From NCBI GenBank assembly GCA_036510735.1, contig DATCDK010000099.1, positions 1 through 32,921 of the forward strand: a stretch of 32,921 nucleotides of DNA, read 5' to 3'. The position numbers were made by a program, and so were the translations under genes. Under the pieces are notes generated by a model that saw only the letters and a program-made list of their open reading frames with translations, was not told where the DNA came from and did not search any database. This DNA is from PALSA-607 sp036510735. GTDB taxonomy: Bacteria; Actinomycetota; Actinomycetes; Acidothermales; Acidothermaceae. Of the stretch, positions 15,224 through 23,603 are shown in pieces (position 1 is the stretch's first letter; the number at the start of each line of letters is the position of its first letter).

Positions 15224-16606
15224 ATGAACGCAACTTCGCTCATTTTGCTCGTACTCGGCCTCGCGCTGGGCGCCGCGATCGGCTTCCTGCACGCCAAGTC
15301 ACGGTCGAGCGCGACCATCGCTTCCCTGTCCGCCACTCTCGATGAGACCCGGTCCAGCGCCACGCAGCAGCTCGAAGCGCTGCGTGCGTACGCGGCTGAG
15401 CAGCTCCAATTGGCGAATCTCACGCAAGAGAAGATGCGCGAGACCTTCGCCGCGCTGTCCTCCGACGCGCTGCACAAGAACAGCACAGCCTTTATCGAGC
15501 GCGCTGACGAGCTGATCAAGCGGGTCACCGCGGAGTCGACCGGCGATCTTGAGAAGCGGCAGCAGGCGATCGAACTCCTGGTCAGCCCGCTGAAAGAGAC
15601 CCTCACAAACGTCGAAAAGCAGATGAAGGACGTCGAGAAGGAGCGCACCGACGCGTACGCCGCTCTTCGCACACAGGTCGCACAGATGGGCAAGACGTCG
15701 GAGAAGTTGCAGCAAGAGACGTCGCAGCTCGTCGCCGCCTTGCGCGCGCCGCAGACCCGCGGCGCCTGGGGTGAACACCAGCTTCGCCAGGTCGTCGACT
15801 TCGCCGGCATGATCGAACACTGCGACTTCGGTGAGCAGCAGTCGGTGAACACGCCCGATGGCATGCTGCGTCCCGACCTCATCGTCAACCTGGCCGGCGG
15901 CAAGCATGTCGTCGTCGACGCGAAGGTCTCACTCATCGGCTTCCTCGACGCGATGGCCGTCGACGATGCGGCTGCTGACGCTGCGACGACCGCGGCAACG
16001 CGCGCGCATCACTTGAAGCGTCACGCGCGCCACCTGCGCGACCACATCGATCAACTCGGCGCGAAGGCGTACTGGGATCTGCTGCCGAACACCCCTGAGT
16101 TCGTCGTGATGTTCATCCCGGCAGAGACGTTCCTTAACGCGGCACTCGAGCAGGACCCCGCACTGTTGCAGCACGCGTTCGAGAAGAATGTGGTCATCGC
16201 AACACCGGCGACCCTCATCGCGCTGCTGCGTACCGTCGGTTACACCTGGCGGCAGGAGGCACTCGCCGCCAACGCCCACGATGTCCTCACCCTGGGTCGC
16301 GAGCTGTACGCGAGGCTCTCGACCATGGGCCGCCACGTCGGGACGCTCGGCACCCGCCTCAACTCCGCGGTGCAGAGCTACAACGACACCGTCGCCTCTC
16401 TTGAGTCGCGCGTGTTCACCACTGCCAGGCGGCTGGTCGACCTGAAGGTGACCACCGAAGAGCTCGAAGCGCCCAAGCCGATCGAGCTGGTTGCCCGCAA
16501 GGTGCAGAAGCCCGAGCTGGTCGCCTCCGCCAACGACACGCTCGTTTCGCTGCGCCCGCCGATGCCCGATCCACTGTTCGAACCGGGCGAACACGCAGCC
16601 GGCTGA
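15224..16606 (+). CDS. rmuC: DNA recombination protein RmuC
   Basis: A 460-residue RmuC-family protein. One N-terminal membrane span (about 4-22) is followed by a long coiled coil (about 30-175) and the RmuC core: RGAWGEHQLRQVV, then RPDLIVNLAGGKHVVVDAKV, whose D...DAK pattern belongs to the restriction-endonuclease-like fold, and YWDLLPNTPEFVVMFIPAE. RmuC limits inversions at short inverted repeats in E. coli, which is of interest given the palindromic repeats in this window, although no functional link is shown. The ATG at 15224 is followed directly by the membrane anchor. Confidence 0.93.
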   Translation: MNATSLILLVLGLALGAAIGFLHAKSRSSATIASLSATLDETRSSATQQLEALRAYAAEQLQLANLTQEKMRETFAALSSDALHKNSTAFIERADELIKRVTAESTGDLEKRQQAIELLVSPLKETLTNVEKQMKDVEKERTDAYAALRTQVAQMGKTSEKLQQETSQLVAALRAPQTRGAWGEHQLRQVVDFAGMIEHCDFGEQQSVNTPDGMLRPDLIVNLAGGKHVVVDAKVSLIGFLDAMAVDDAAADAATTAATRAHHLKRHARHLRDHIDQLGAKAYWDLLPNTPEFVVMFIPAETFLNAALEQDPALLQHAFEKNVVIATPATLIALLRTVGYTWRQEALAANAHDVLTLGRELYARLSTMGRHVGTLGTRLNSAVQSYNDTVASLESRVFTTARRLVDLKVTTEELEAPKPIELVARKVQKPELVASANDTLVSLRPPMPDPLFEPGEHAAG

Positions 16607-16647
16607 GCGAGTCGCGCTGCGCAATATGTGCGAGTCGCGCCGCGCAA
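16607..16647 (+). repeat. imperfect tandem 18-bp repeat after rmuC
   Basis: GCGAGTCGCGCTGCGCAA (16607-16624) recurs as GCGAGTCGCGCCGCGCAA (16630-16647), one mismatch, 23-base period. Each copy has a short GCGC-N-GCGC dyad. The pair begins right after the rmuC stop and could act in termination. Confidence 0.5.
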
Positions 16648-16663
16648 CGGGGGCTCGGCGGCT

Positions 16664-16669
16664 TAGCGT
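16664..16669 (+). promoter_or_regulatory. -10 element for leaderless DUF6542 gene
   Basis: TAGCGT ends 6 bases before GTG 16676, with no ribosome site between. This fits leaderless transcription from the GTG. Confidence 0.45.
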
Positions 16670-16675
16670 GGGTCC

Positions 16676-17434
16676 GTGTCCGAACCCGCTATGTCCGAAC
16701 CTGCCGAGCCGCTGTTCGCCGAGCCGCTCTTTGCCGAGCCAGTGCTCGAGCCGCTTTCGCCTCCGCAGGCCGACCTAGCGGCCGTCCCGGTCCGACCCGG
16801 CTCGGCGACGCCCGAGCCTTCGGTGGCCGGACCTTCGATGTCCGGGCCTTCGATGTCCGGGCCTTCGATGTCCGGAGCGGTTCTCCTCGGCCGGACGGCA
16901 CCGGAGCCGATCGCGCCGGAGTTGGCACTCGTGGAACTCATTGGGTCCGCCTCGCCGGGGCCTGCGGCTCCTGGGCCAGCCGCGGCTGACCCCGCTGCAC
17001 CCGCGGGTGCTTCGACTCAGACCCGCCCGCAGGCCGGCCGCGTGGTCTCAGGCAGGGGCGTCACAGGTCGCGGCGTCGTCGTCTTGATCCTCGTACTCAC
17101 CGGACTCGTCGGGCTGATCGAGGTCGCCCTCGCCGGCCATCGCGGCGCGGCCTTCGCCTTCGTTTTCATCTTCACCAGCGCCGTCGGAGCCCTCGTCGTC
17201 CGCCGGCGCGATCTCCCTACCTCGATCTTCGCCACACCGTTGCTCTACTGCGTCCTGATCACGGCGCTGAGCGTTGTCGACACTCACGACCAGAGCGGTG
17301 GATTCATCACCCGCAAAGCGGTCTACATCGGCAACGCGTTCGTGACCGGCGCGCCCACGTTATGGACCGGCACGGTCATCGCAGCAGCAATCGTCTGGTA
17401 CCGCCACCGCGCAGGTCGCAAGCCGCGCAGCTAG
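16676..17434 (+). CDS. DUF6542 membrane protein with repeat-rich N-terminus
   Basis: A 252-residue protein in two parts. Residues 1-125 are a low-complexity Pro/Ala/Ser/Glu region with repeats (EPLFAEPLFAEP near 11-22 and PSMSG three times near 53-67). Residues 130-245 hold four predicted membrane spans, with GRGVVVLILVLTGL and ALVVRRRDLPTSIFATPLLY matching DUF6542, an actinobacterial domain of unknown function often encoded near ispH, xseA and ychF. GTG 16676 fits the leaderless promoter; ATG 16691 is the alternative start. It is convergent with ispH. Confidence 0.8.
   Translation: MSEPAMSEPAEPLFAEPLFAEPVLEPLSPPQADLAAVPVRPGSATPEPSVAGPSMSGPSMSGPSMSGAVLLGRTAPEPIAPELALVELIGSASPGPAAPGPAAADPAAPAGASTQTRPQAGRVVSGRGVTGRGVVVLILVLTGLVGLIEVALAGHRGAAFAFVFIFTSAVGALVVRRRDLPTSIFATPLLYCVLITALSVVDTHDQSGGFITRKAVYIGNAFVTGAPTLWTGTVIAAAIVWYRHRAGRKPRS
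16817..16876 (+). repeat. 15-bp in-frame minisatellite
   Basis: CCTTCGATGTCCGGG occurs at 16832 and 16847, with CCTTCGATGTCCGGA at 16862 and a degenerate fourth unit at 16817. It encodes PSMSG repeats in the DUF6542 linker. Multiples of 15 bp keep the frame, so copy number could vary without loss of the gene. Confidence 0.85.
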
Positions 17435-17483
17435 CCGACATCTAAGCAACGCAGCACCAGCTCATCGACGTCCGACAAACGCT

Positions 17484-18467
17484 TTAGCGTTCTGCGTGCG
17501 CCTTGATGTCGCGCCGCAGTTCCGGGGGTAGCGCGAACGTCAGTGTTTCGCGCACCGCCTCGATCTCCTCGACCGCGTCGAAGCCGCGGTCGGCCAACCA
17601 CGCCAGCACGCCGAGCACGAGCGAGTCGGGCACCGACGCGCCGCTCGTGAGTCCGACCGTCGTCACACCCTCGAGCCAGCCTTCATCGATCTCGCCAGCA
17701 TCGTCGACCAGGTGCGAGGCCCGCGCACCGCTTTCGAGCGCCACTTCGACCAGTCGCACAGAGTTCGACGAGTTGCGTGACCCAACGACAATGACCAGAT
17801 CGGACGCCGGCGCGATCTGCTTCACCGCGGCTTGCCGGTTCTGCGTCGCGTAACAGATGTCGTCGCTCGGCGGATCCATCAGCTGCGGGAAGCGTGCGCG
17901 AAGCGCGTGCACTGTCTCGAGTGTCTCGTCGACCGACAACGTGGTCTGCGACAACCACGCAACCCGCGAAGGATCGCGCACTTCAACTTGCGCGGCGTCG
18001 ATCGGCCCATCAACGAGCTTGACGCGATCGGGAGCCTGACCCGCGGTACCGACGACCTCTTCGTGGCCAGCGTGCCCGATCAGCAGGATCTCGAGACCTT
18101 CGTCGGAGAATCGGCGCGCCTCGTGATGCACCTTGGTCACCAGTGGGCAGGTCGCGTCGATCGTCCGCAACTTGCGCTGCGTCGCTTCCGCGTACACCGA
18201 CGGTGCGACTCCGTGCGCCGACAGCACCACGATCGATCCCTCGGGGACCTCAGCGGTCTCTTCGACGAAGATTGCGCCCTTCGCCTCCAGGTCGGCCACC
18301 ACGTGCTTGTTGTGCACGATCTGCTTGCGCACGTAGACCGGGGCACCGTGGACCGCGAGCGCCTTCTCGACGCTGTCGATCGCTCGCTCGACGCCGGCGC
18401 AGTACCCGCGCGGCTGGGCGAGCAGCACCCGCTTGCCGGGAACCGTGGGCATGGCAGGCGGAGTCAT
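17484..18467 (-). CDS. ispH: 4-hydroxy-3-methylbut-2-enyl diphosphate reductase
   Basis: A 327-residue IspH (LytB), the iron-sulfur enzyme of the last MEP-pathway step, which reduces HMBPP to IPP and DMAPP. The three cluster cysteines are Cys23 (GYCAGVERAI), Cys107 (ATCPLVTKVH) and Cys205 (ICYATQNRQ). The conserved LSAHGV and IVVGSRNSSNSVRLVEVA (which contains the SxN motif) are intact. Start ATG 18467 has both a GGAGG site and a TACGAT box 6 bases upstream. It is divergent from xseA. A small AACGC/GCGTT dyad overlaps the stop. Confidence 0.95.
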   Translation of the reverse strand: MTPPAMPTVPGKRVLLAQPRGYCAGVERAIDSVEKALAVHGAPVYVRKQIVHNKHVVADLEAKGAIFVEETAEVPEGSIVVLSAHGVAPSVYAEATQRKLRTIDATCPLVTKVHHEARRFSDEGLEILLIGHAGHEEVVGTAGQAPDRVKLVDGPIDAAQVEVRDPSRVAWLSQTTLSVDETLETVHALRARFPQLMDPPSDDICYATQNRQAAVKQIAPASDLVIVVGSRNSSNSVRLVEVALESGARASHLVDDAGEIDEGWLEGVTTVGLTSGASVPDSLVLGVLAWLADRGFDAVEEIEAVRETLTFALPPELRRDIKAHAER

Positions 18468-18473
18468 GCCTCC

Positions 18474-18479
18474 ATCGTA
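18474..18479 (-). promoter_or_regulatory. -10 element for ispH
   Basis: On the minus strand TACGAT lies 6 bases before ATG 18467. The intervening GGAGGC resembles a ribosome site, so transcription may start at or just before the ATG. Confidence 0.4.
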
Positions 18480-18522
18480 AGTGCCCGCTGGATCAGCCGC
18501 GCCCAGACGGGGTAGCTGCCCC

Positions 18523-18528
18523 TACGCT
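18523..18528 (+). promoter_or_regulatory. -10 element for leaderless xseA
   Basis: TACGCT lies 7 bases before GTG 18536 with no ribosome site, the expected spacing for a leaderless start. It decides the start among several in-frame candidates. Confidence 0.45.
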
Positions 18529-18535
18529 CAGCGGT

Positions 18536-19780
18536 GTGGCTCTTGAGTCCTCGGCGGAATCGCCGCTCCCGGTGCGCACGGTCGCAGGCGCGATCGGGCA
18601 GTGGATTGGGCGGCTCGGCCGTATCTGGGTCGACGGTCAACTGACCGAAATCACCCGCCGTCCGGGCACGAACACGGTCTTTTTCGTGCTGCGCGACCCC
18701 GCGACCGATATCTCGCTGCGCGTCACGGCCGCGAAGCAACTCGTCGAGGCCGTGGCCGATCAGCTCACCGAGGGCACCCGAGTCGTCGTCTGGGCCAAGC
18801 CCGAGTTCTACCTCCAACGGGGCACACTGCAACTGCACGCGCTCGAGATCCGCCCGGTCGGAGTCGGCGAGCTGCTCGCGCGCATCGAACGGCTCAAGCG
18901 AATGCTCGCCGCAGAAGGGCTCTTCGCGGCCGACCGCAAACGCGCGCTGCCGTTCCTGCCCGGCACGATCGGGCTCGTGTGCGGCCGCGGATCGGCTGCC
19001 GAACGCGACGTGCTCGAGAACGCAAAGCGGCGCTGGCCGGCCGTGCAGTTCCGCGTCGAGGCGGTCGCTGTCCAAGGCCCGTACGCCGTCGCCGAAATCG
19101 TGGCCGCCGTGCAGGCGCTCGACGCCGACAAGAAGATTGACGTCATCGTCATCGCGCGCGGCGGCGGCAGTGTCGAGGACCTGCTGCCGTTCTCCGACGA
19201 AACCCTGCTGCGCGCGGTGTCGGACTGCCGCACGCCGGTCGTCAGCGCGATCGGCCACGAGCCCGACTCGCCACTGCTCGATCTCGTCGCCGATGCCAGA
19301 GCATCGACGCCAACCGACGCAGGCAAGATGATCGTGCCTGACGTGGCCGAAGAGCAGCGGCGAATCTCATTGCTGCGCGACCGCGCACTGCGCACCATCA
19401 CCGTTCGCATCGAGCGTGCGCAAGACGAACTGCGTGCGCTACGGATGCGACCTGTCCTCGCGACGCCGGAGCGCGACATCGACCGGCGGGCCCTTGAGCT
19501 CGCCGACGCGCTCGCACGTGCCCGCCGCAGCTTGACCGCCACCCTCGATCGGGCCACCGACGACGTCACGCACCTGCTGGCCCGGGTCCGCACCCTGTCG
19601 CCAGCCGCGACGCTCGAACGTGGCTACGCGATCGTGCAGGACGCCGATGGGCAGGTGTTGCGATCGGCCGTGCAGGTTGCACCGGGCGATGCAATCGGCG
19701 TCCGCCTTGCCGTTGGTCGTATTGCTGCGAAGGTCACACTCGTCGACCCCCCGGCTGACGCGTCGTCGGGCCTACGCTGA
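18536..19780 (+). CDS. xseA: exodeoxyribonuclease VII large subunit
   Basis: A 414-residue XseA, the catalytic subunit of exonuclease VII, which degrades single-stranded DNA from both ends. The N-terminal OB-fold region begins WIGRLGRIWVDGQLTEI. The core carries RGGGS (208-212) followed by VEDLLPFSDE, and GHEPDSPLLDLVADARASTP (from about 240), the family's conserved active-site segments. The coiled-coil arm and C-terminal ATLERGYAIV complete it. The frame is open to 18143 inside ispH, but GTG 18536 fits the promoter and the family length. xseB follows after a 36-base gap that contains two mini-ORFs. Confidence 0.95.
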   Translation: MALESSAESPLPVRTVAGAIGQWIGRLGRIWVDGQLTEITRRPGTNTVFFVLRDPATDISLRVTAAKQLVEAVADQLTEGTRVVVWAKPEFYLQRGTLQLHALEIRPVGVGELLARIERLKRMLAAEGLFAADRKRALPFLPGTIGLVCGRGSAAERDVLENAKRRWPAVQFRVEAVAVQGPYAVAEIVAAVQALDADKKIDVIVIARGGGSVEDLLPFSDETLLRAVSDCRTPVVSAIGHEPDSPLLDLVADARASTPTDAGKMIVPDVAEEQRRISLLRDRALRTITVRIERAQDELRALRMRPVLATPERDIDRRALELADALARARRSLTATLDRATDDVTHLLARVRTLSPAATLERGYAIVQDADGQVLRSAVQVAPGDAIGVRLAVGRIAAKVTLVDPPADASSGLR

Positions 19781-19785
19781 CCCCC

Positions 19786-19820
19786 ATGAGGGCACCCCGA
19801 TGACCACCGCACCCCGATGA
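19786..19820 (+). other. two mini-ORFs chained by ATGA overlaps into xseB
   Basis: After the xseA TGA (19778-19780), ATG 19786 opens MRAPR ending at TGA 19801-19803. That stop overlaps ATG 19800, which opens MTTAPR ending at TGA 19818-19820, which in turn overlaps xseB ATG 19817. The three starts use three different frames and lie in near repeats of CACCCCGATGACC. Translation of the peptides is unproven; the duplication may simply have copied the xseB start region. Confidence 0.4.
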
Positions 19821-20050
19821 CCGCGGCCGGCGAAGCCATCTCCTACGAGGCGGCCCGCGACGAACTGCTGGACGTGGTGCGGCAACTCGAGGCCGGTGGG
19901 CTCCCGCTCGAGACGTCACTCACGCTGTGGGAACGCGGCGAGCAGCTCGCTGCGCAGTGCCAATCGTGGCTGGACGGCGCGAAGCAACGGCTGGCGGCCA
20001 AGCGTCCCGGCGCCACCACAGACGACGAAAAAGAGAATGAGGTGGAGTGA
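19817..20050 (+). CDS. xseB: exodeoxyribonuclease VII small subunit
   Basis: A 77-residue XseB with the family's helix pair: SYEAARDELLDVVRQLEAGG, then LPLETSLTLWERGEQL and an acidic tail. It binds the coiled-coil arm of XseA and is required for exonuclease VII activity. The ATG at 19817 is the third of three closely spaced ATGA starts. Its TGA shares its last base with the ATG of glpX (TGATG), so xseB and glpX are probably translationally coupled. Confidence 0.93.
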   Translation: MTAAGEAISYEAARDELLDVVRQLEAGGLPLETSLTLWERGEQLAAQCQSWLDGAKQRLAAKRPGATTDDEKENEVE

Positions 20051-21093
20051 TGAGCGCCGCCGAAACCCCCGATCGCAACCTCGCGCTTGAGCTCGTGCGG
20101 GTCACTGAGGCGGCGGCCATGGCCGCTGGCCGCTGGGTCGGACTCGGGGAGAAGAACGACGCCGACGCGGCCGCTGTCGACGCGATGCGGCGCCTCATCG
20201 GAACCGTCGCGATGCGCGGCGTCGTCGTGATCGGCGAGGGCGAAAAGGACCACGCCCCGATGCTCTTCAACGGCGAGCGAGTGGGCGACGGCACCGGCGC
20301 CGAAGCAGACGTGGCCGTCGACCCGATCGATGGCACCCGACTGACCGCCATGGGCATGAACAACGCGATTTCGGTGATGGCCGTCGCGGAGCGCGGCTCG
20401 ATGTACGACCCGTCCGCGGTGTTCTACATGGAGAAGCTGGTGACCGGTGCAGCTGCCGCGCCGTTCGTCGACATCAACGCGCCGGTCGCTGCAAACATCC
20501 GCGCGATCGCGAAAGCCAACGGCTGCGCAAACGAGGACGTCACAGTCGTCGTCCTCGATCGACCGCGGCACGAAGGCTTGGTGAACGAGATCCGTGAAGC
20601 GGGTGCACGCATCAAGTTCATCTTGGACGGCGATGTGGCGGGCGCCATCATGGCTGCTCGCGAAGGTACCGGCATCGACTTGCTGCTGGGCATCGGCGGC
20701 ACCCCGGAGGGCATCATCGCGGCGTGCGCGGTGAAGTGTCTCGGCGGCGTCATCCAGGGTAAGCTCTGGCCGCGCGACGAGGCCGAACGAATCAAGGCGC
20801 TCGACGCAGGCCACGACCTCAACGCGGTCCTCACCACCGGCGACCTGGTGCGCTCCGACAACGTGTTCTTCGTCGCGACCGGCATCACCGACGGCGAGCT
20901 AGTCCGCGGTGTCAGGTACCGCGGCGGCGGAGCGGTCACCAGCTCGCTCGTCATGCGGTCGAAGAGTGGCACGATCCGCACGATCGAAAGCGAACACCAG
21001 CTGTCGAAGCTGCGCAGCTACGCGATCGTCGACTACGACCACCGGCACGCCGATCACCCGCTCGCCTCCCCCGACCGCACTCGCGTGGACTAA
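20050..21093 (+). CDS. glpX: class II fructose-1,6-bisphosphatase
   Basis: A 347-residue GlpX-type FBPase of gluconeogenesis, the main form in actinomycetes. Family residues are visible in IGEGEKDHAPMLFNGE (metal-binding acidic segment), DVAVDPIDGT (catalytic and metal site) and GIGGTPEGIIAACAVK (substrate-binding loop). The ATG at 20050 follows a strong ribosome site (GAGGTGGAG) and overlaps the xseB stop by one base; a GTG one codon earlier is possible. fumC follows after three bases, so xseA, xseB, glpX and fumC appear to be one operon. glpX is also near fum and xse genes in M. tuberculosis. Confidence 0.96.
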   Translation: MSAAETPDRNLALELVRVTEAAAMAAGRWVGLGEKNDADAAAVDAMRRLIGTVAMRGVVVIGEGEKDHAPMLFNGERVGDGTGAEADVAVDPIDGTRLTAMGMNNAISVMAVAERGSMYDPSAVFYMEKLVTGAAAAPFVDINAPVAANIRAIAKANGCANEDVTVVVLDRPRHEGLVNEIREAGARIKFILDGDVAGAIMAAREGTGIDLLLGIGGTPEGIIAACAVKCLGGVIQGKLWPRDEAERIKALDAGHDLNAVLTTGDLVRSDNVFFVATGITDGELVRGVRYRGGGAVTSSLVMRSKSGTIRTIESEHQLSKLRSYAIVDYDHRHADHPLASPDRTRVD

Positions 21094-21096
21094 GAC

Positions 21097-22527
21097 ATGA
21101 CCTCAGAACCCCGTTACCGCCTCGAGCACGACAGCATGGGCGACGTCCGCGTCCCGCTCGATGCCAAGTGGCGCGCGCAGACTCAGCGCGCGGTCGAGAA
21201 CTTTCCGGTCTCAGGGCTGGTGATCGACCGCGACCTCATCTCCGCGCTCGCCTCCATCAAGGGAGAGGCCGCGACGGTCAACGCCGAGCTCGGCGTCATT
21301 GACCCCGCGATTGCGACGGCGATCAACGAGGCGGCGGCGGAAGTCGCGCGCGGTCAGTGGGATTCGCAGTTCCCCATCGACGTCTTCCAGACCGGCTCCG
21401 GAACATCGAGCAACATGAATGCCAACGAGGTCATCGCCACCCTCGCATCCGAGAAGCTCGGCGCGCCCGTTCATCCCAACGACCACGTCAACGCGTCGCA
21501 GTCGTCGAACGACACGTTCCCGTCGGCCATTCACATCGCTGCGACCCGATCGATTCTGGTCAACCTCATACCCGCGCTGAACCACCTCGCGGCGTCGTTG
21601 TCGCGCAAGGCAGTGGAGTTCGAGACCGTCGTCAAGAGCGGTCGCACGCATCTGATGGACGCCACCCCAGTGACGCTGGGCCAGGAGTTCGGCGGCTACG
21701 CGGCGTCGGTTCATCTTGGGATCGAACGGCTACTCACCGCGCTGCCGCGCATCGGCGAACTGCCATTAGGCGGGACGGCGGTGGGTACCGGCATCAACAC
21801 GCCGCCGGGCTTTGCGGAACGGGTGATCGCGCGGTTGGCGGCGTCGCTGCAGTTGCCGCTGTCGGAGGCCCGCGACCACTTCGAGGCGCAGGGTTCGCGC
21901 GACGCGTTGGTCGAGGCCAGTGGCGCGCTGCGCGTCGTCGCGATCAGCCTCTACAAGATGGCGAACGACCTGCGCTGGATGTCGTCGGGCCCGCGCACCG
22001 GCCTCGCCGAGATCCACCTGCCCGACCTGCAGCCGGGATCCTCCATCATGCCGGGCAAGGTGAATCCGGTGCTGCCCGAAGCGGTCTGCCAGGTTGTCGC
22101 GCAGGTCATCGGCAACGACGCGGCAATCGCGTTCGGCGGTGCGGCGGGCAACCTCGAACTCAACGTGATGCTGCCGATCATGGCGCGCAACTTGCTCGAG
22201 TCGATTCGCCTGCTGTCGAACATCAGCCGGTTGCTCGCCGATCGCTGCATTGACGGCATCGAAGCGGACGTCGAGCGGTGCCGCATCTTCGCGGAATCAT
22301 CGCCGTCGATCGTGACGCCACTGAACAAGTACATCGGCTACGAGGCTGCTGCGAAGGTCGCGAAGCAGTCACTTGCGGAGAACAAGACGATCCGCCAAGT
22401 GGTCATCGAAGGCGGTTACATCGAGGACGGCAAGCTGACACGCGAGCAACTCGATGAAGCCCTCGACGTGCTCGCGATGACCCGGCGCCCCACTACTGCA
22501 CCCGTGAGGTTCGAACCCGGCATCTAA
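21097..22527 (+). CDS. fumC: class II fumarate hydratase
   Basis: A 476-residue iron-independent fumarase of the TCA cycle. The superfamily signature GSSIMPGKVNP lies at 314-324, with the catalytic serine in its flexible loop. GSGTSSNMNANEV (101-112), NASQSSNDTFPSA (132-144) and SGRTHLMDATP (181-191, catalytic His185) complete the active site. Length is typical of FumC. It is the last gene of the xseA-xseB-glpX-fumC run, and its stop overlaps the stop of the convergent lipoprotein gene, leaving no room for a separate terminator. Confidence 0.96.
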   Translation: MTSEPRYRLEHDSMGDVRVPLDAKWRAQTQRAVENFPVSGLVIDRDLISALASIKGEAATVNAELGVIDPAIATAINEAAAEVARGQWDSQFPIDVFQTGSGTSSNMNANEVIATLASEKLGAPVHPNDHVNASQSSNDTFPSAIHIAATRSILVNLIPALNHLAASLSRKAVEFETVVKSGRTHLMDATPVTLGQEFGGYAASVHLGIERLLTALPRIGELPLGGTAVGTGINTPPGFAERVIARLAASLQLPLSEARDHFEAQGSRDALVEASGALRVVAISLYKMANDLRWMSSGPRTGLAEIHLPDLQPGSSIMPGKVNPVLPEAVCQVVAQVIGNDAAIAFGGAAGNLELNVMLPIMARNLLESIRLLSNISRLLADRCIDGIEADVERCRIFAESSPSIVTPLNKYIGYEAAAKVAKQSLAENKTIRQVVIEGGYIEDGKLTREQLDEALDVLAMTRRPTTAPVRFEPGI

Positions 22528-23420
22528 TGCAGGCTGTTCGCAATCTTCAGCAGCGTGTCGAGTGAAAGCGGCTGGTAGCCGGGACATCCCGGCTCGGATT
22601 GAAGGCTGATCATCCAGCTGCCCGGACGACCGGGTGGTGTCCAGTCCAAGCTCAGGTCACCCTGGTCGTCGCGTTCGACCATCGCCAGGGTGCCGTTCGC
22701 GAGCGTCTGACTACCGGGGGGCGCCGAAAAAGCCGGCAGGTCGCCGTCGCCCTGTGCGAGCGAGACGACGGCCGGGGCCGGTTGGCACGTTGTCGCCGCC
22801 GAGGAGTTCGACGCCGCGGCGGCCGGCCCCCATTCTTGAGCCTCACCCACCTTCCCGTCGGTGCCGCCTGCAACGATCTGCCCGCCTTGGTATCCGGCGG
22901 GCAGCCAGGAGGGACTCAGGAGAAGCACGCCGTCGACGACCGGCACGACTGCACCGGACGAGTCCAGGACCACACGATGGCCCCATGGCGCGGACAGTTG
23001 GGCGACGGCATTACGGATGTATCCCACCGCTTCGCAGACGGCGTTGCGATTCGTCACCATGACGTGCACCGTGATCGAGGTCGCGGTCTCAGTCGCCACA
23101 CCGCGCGCCGAGACTGTGCAGTCACCAGCGACGTAGTTGATGACGAGCTCCCGCTCGGAATCCGCGGTGTACGCGCCGTTGATCTGCGTCGAATCATCGA
23201 TCCGCGTTGACGCCGCTGAGCTGCTCGACGCGGCTGGGCTCGACTGCACAGGGCTGCTTGCCGCGGAACTCGACACTGTCGGGCTGGTCACCCCGGGACT
23301 ACTCACCACGATGACCGCTGATCGCGCACTTGCCGTCCCGCGGGGATTCGCGCATCCACCGATGATCGCGAGGCTCGCCATGAACAGTCCGGCCACCGCA
23401 AGGGTCTGCTGCCGGTTCAT
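22524..23420 (-). CDS. putative lipoprotein, DUF4232-like
   Basis: A 298-residue exported protein. The N-terminus (NRQQTLAVAGLFMASLAIIG, then Cys23) is a lipoprotein signal peptide, followed by a Ser/Ala/Pro-rich spacer to about residue 75. The middle part, with DCTVSARGVATETATSITVH ... CEAVGYIRNAVAQLSAPWG, resembles actinobacterial secreted beta-sandwich proteins of the DUF4232 kind, but I cannot confirm the family. Four cysteines in the mature domain could form disulfides. ATG 23420 is chosen over the open frame to 23480 because the signal peptide starts there. It is tail-to-tail with fumC. Confidence 0.7.
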   Translation of the reverse strand: MNRQQTLAVAGLFMASLAIIGGCANPRGTASARSAVIVVSSPGVTSPTVSSSAASSPVQSSPAASSSSAASTRIDDSTQINGAYTADSERELVINYVAGDCTVSARGVATETATSITVHVMVTNRNAVCEAVGYIRNAVAQLSAPWGHRVVLDSSGAVVPVVDGVLLLSPSWLPAGYQGGQIVAGGTDGKVGEAQEWGPAAAASNSSAATTCQPAPAVVSLAQGDGDLPAFSAPPGSQTLANGTLAMVERDDQGDLSLDWTPPGRPGSWMISLQSEPGCPGYQPLSLDTLLKIANSLH

Positions 23421-23465
23421 GCCTCTAGGATGCGCTAGCGCGCTGCACGGTTCCATCGAGTGTGG

Positions 23466-23508
23466 CGTCGCAGGCTGCAACGTGCGCCGACACGTTGCAG
23501 CTGCGACG
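23466..23508 (-). terminator. strong 18-bp hairpin
   Basis: Arms 23466-23484 and 23491-23508 pair over 18 bp with a single bulged G, around the 6-base loop CGCCGA. It lies 96 bases downstream of the transglycosylase stop and 46 bases upstream of the lipoprotein start. It probably ends the transglycosylase transcript, although no T-tract follows. A 12-bp palindrome, GGTTCCGGAACC, lies nearby at about 23574-23585. Confidence 0.6.
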
Positions 23509-23603
23509 AGCCTCGCGCCGAACTGCGGCTAACGAATGCCTACCAACGGCTCCTCAGTACCAAACCAGGAGACGGTTCCGGAACCGAACTTCACCGGATC
23601 AGC

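Noticed and set aside
14599..15936. A 445-codon minus-strand frame across rmuC
   Set aside because: Only the C-terminal 184 codons look like a protein (GNAT); the rest is antisense to the well-supported rmuC gene.
22500..22527. A tRNA T-arm-like string (GGTTCGAACCC) near the end of fumC
   Set aside because: It is within the conserved C-terminal codons of fumC, and no anticodon or acceptor stem is found around it.
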